A stretch of DNA of 64,000 nucleotides, taken from assembly GCF_034702125.1 (NCBI RefSeq), contig NC_085861.1, positions 46,830,222 through 46,894,221 on the forward strand. Reading direction: 5' to 3'. Numbering within the stretch: the first letter of the stretch is position 1; the number at the start of each line of letters is the position of its first letter. Origin of the DNA: Engraulis encrasicolus (taxonomy: Eukaryota > Chordata > Actinopteri > Clupeiformes > Engraulidae). The translations under genes and the position numbers were made by a program. Shown piece after piece: positions 62,403 to 64,000 of this stretch. The notes under the pieces were generated by a model. That model was not told the origin of the DNA. It was given only the letters and a program-made list of their open reading frames with translations, and did not search any database.

Positions 62403-64000
62403 AATGTTATTGATTCATTTTGGTATCTTTGCAGTGTTTCCCGCAGGAAATTGCTTGGTCAAGGGGTGGTGTGGCTTCAGCCAGGAGGACCAGGGGATTG
62501 GGGAAAAAATAAACAACGAATGTGTACAGTACAATCAAGGGAAAACATTTAAAGTGCAAAATTGTTTATGGCACGTGGCTAGTTGTATCACTGCATGATA
62601 TCCTCGTCTTTTCAAAAAACCTTCTGTTGCCCTGCTATTGACCTGCCCCACTGGGGATCCATTAAAGCTAATTTTCACAAGTGAGTTATGCAAGTGTCAC
62701 AGGTAGGGGCCTATAGGGGGTGCGCGTTTCCAGGCGGCACCCCCGTTTGATACCAAATACCCCGAGGAACAAACTACACCACAGACACACCAGGCAACAC
62801 ATGAGTTCACAAGTTATATTTTATTTATAAAATTTTATTATTTATTTTATTTTCTCATTTTATCTCTTATTTTTCTTTGTCTTAACTTCTCCATGTAATG
62901 TTTTGTCTGTAGTTTTGATATGGACCATGTACTTTGAGTCTGATGTAAATAAAGAATAGAATTTATTAAATAGCCTATCACTAAAAGTGTTTTTGGAGGA
63001 AGGAGGAAGCTAAAAGTTCAGTCAATGTGCACGGGCCCACGGTACGGTACCACTCAAAGTTCATGTCCTCCGTGTGGGCCCATGCCTCAGGGTGGGGTAG
63101 ACAGGCCAGCAACATCCCAAACTCCGGATGGCTGCATGTGCTGGCTCCTCTGTCACGACCCCCCTCATCTTCGGTGCAACTGCCAGCTGGAGGAACAGGG
63201 AAATGACAAATGCGCACAGACAAATGAGTGGCTACTGATCACAGCACACGTTTAAGTTCAAAGCACTGCACGAATTTCACTACAAAGTGGGCAGAGGAAC
63301 ACAGCAAACTGGGAGCACTCTAGTGCAAACAAAGGAGTAGCCAACTCCACTTATTATGTACACTGGCAACCAGGGCTGTAGTCAAGTCCACCAACCTTTG
63401 TAGAGTCCAAGACCAGTACTGGTCAAGTCCGAGTCCAAAGAGGTTCGAGTCAGAGCAGGCCCGTCACTAGGTTTGAGAGACAGGGGGGGCTTAGCCCCAG
63501 AGGAAGAAAATGCCTGAATTTTTTTCAGCTCACCTGCTAAGGTTTTGTCTATGAATTCATTATTTTAAGAGCAAAGAAATCCCGCACACTGTCCATTCCA
63601 CCAACAAACTTTAATACATTGTTTCGGTCATCCGACCTTCTTCATGTTGTATTAAAGTTCGTTGGTGGAATGGACAGTAGGCCTATGCAGGATTTCTTTA
63701 CACTTGAATGACAACCCCACTGGGATAATATCCTACGCACCTGCCCACCTACAGAGGTGTGCAAAAGCGTCTTCTTGAACAATTATTTTAAGAGCACCAT
63801 ACCGCTTTTTAAAGATCCCATGGCATGGTCCTGTGTGGTGCTTTGTATTGGCTTGCGGGGGGTGTCAGGATGTTATATCTGCAGGCTTTTCTCAAAATAA
63901 AGCTGAAATGCTCTATTTTGGCGTCTTTGAAGAAAGACCCATTTCAGTGCTTTCTCCAGTGCGTCAGTTTGCAGGGGGGAATGGGAGGGAGGGGAGGGGT
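62403..64000. other. Gene-free end of window with repeat pieces
   Basis: No gene seen. Near 62434 stands CAGTGTTTCCCGCAGGA, the typical start of a hAT MITE, but no partner was found. From 63371 CAGGGCTGTAGTCAAGTCC looks like one end of a common MITE. The last 40 bases are G-rich. Confidence 0.4.
63589..63677. repeat. Hairpin with about 34-bp arms
   Basis: CTGTCCATTCCACCAAC near 63589 and its inverse GTTGGTGGAATGGACAG ending at 63677. The arms continue through AAACTTTAATAC with one mismatch. The loop is TTCGGTCATCCGACC, itself partly palindromic. Confidence 0.8.

Noticed and set aside
62434..62480. hAT MITE start after the kinase gene
   Set aside because: Only one end (CAGTGTTTCCCGCAGGA) could be found; no inverted partner or target duplication.

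Overview
The window reads as nuclear DNA of a ray-finned (teleost) fish. There are no dense bacterial-type ORFs. Genes are split by GT-AG introns, and (CA)n/(GA)n microsatellites, Tc1-like and hAT-type DNA transposons, tRNA-derived SINE pieces and the very frequent short word taggcctac fill most of the space. The lectin family found here, with the F-type (eel fucolectin/tachylectin-4/pentraxin-1) fold, is typical of fish. A more exact taxon cannot be given from sequence alone.

Three protein genes are supported, all on the + strand. (1) A single-domain F-type lectin: TATA box near 12190, noncoding first exon ending at 12284, signal-peptide exon 12459-12519, and two lectin exons at 25205-25502 and 46737-46887 (169 aa). 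Its introns are 12.7 kb and 21.2 kb and are packed with mobile elements. (2) A tandem paralogue at 50656-60790 with 15 coding exons. It encodes a signal peptide and five F-type lectin domains joined by four different linkers (866 aa). Each domain is two exons (283 nt plus about 150 nt) in a phase 1-1 module. (3) A single-exon ORF at 61387-62346 (319 aa) for an EcKinase/CHK/DUF1679-like small-molecule phosphotransferase.

Layout: 1-12.2 kb is gene-free and holds a 33-bp minisatellite in two blocks, a 0.7-1.2 kb tandem duplication and hAT MITEs. 12.2-46.9 kb is the single-domain lectin gene. Its second intron holds a 10.2-kb nest of elements between Tc1-like ends and a 1.3-kb foldback element. 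Its third intron holds a 12.5-kb insertion inside a MITE, a solo-LTR-like segment and a dead Tc1-like transposon. 46.9-50.3 kb is spacer with one MITE. 50.3-60.9 kb is the five-domain lectin. 61.4-62.4 kb is the kinase, followed by repeats.

The two lectins are probably secreted fucose-binding proteins of innate recognition. This is family knowledge, not something the sequence shows. The sugar-binding triad (His, X26, Arg, later Arg) is intact in domains 1, 3, 4 and 5. Two of the three residues are lost in domain 2, and the single-domain paralogue carries a one-residue deletion inside the motif. No evidence ties the kinase to the lectins beyond adjacency.
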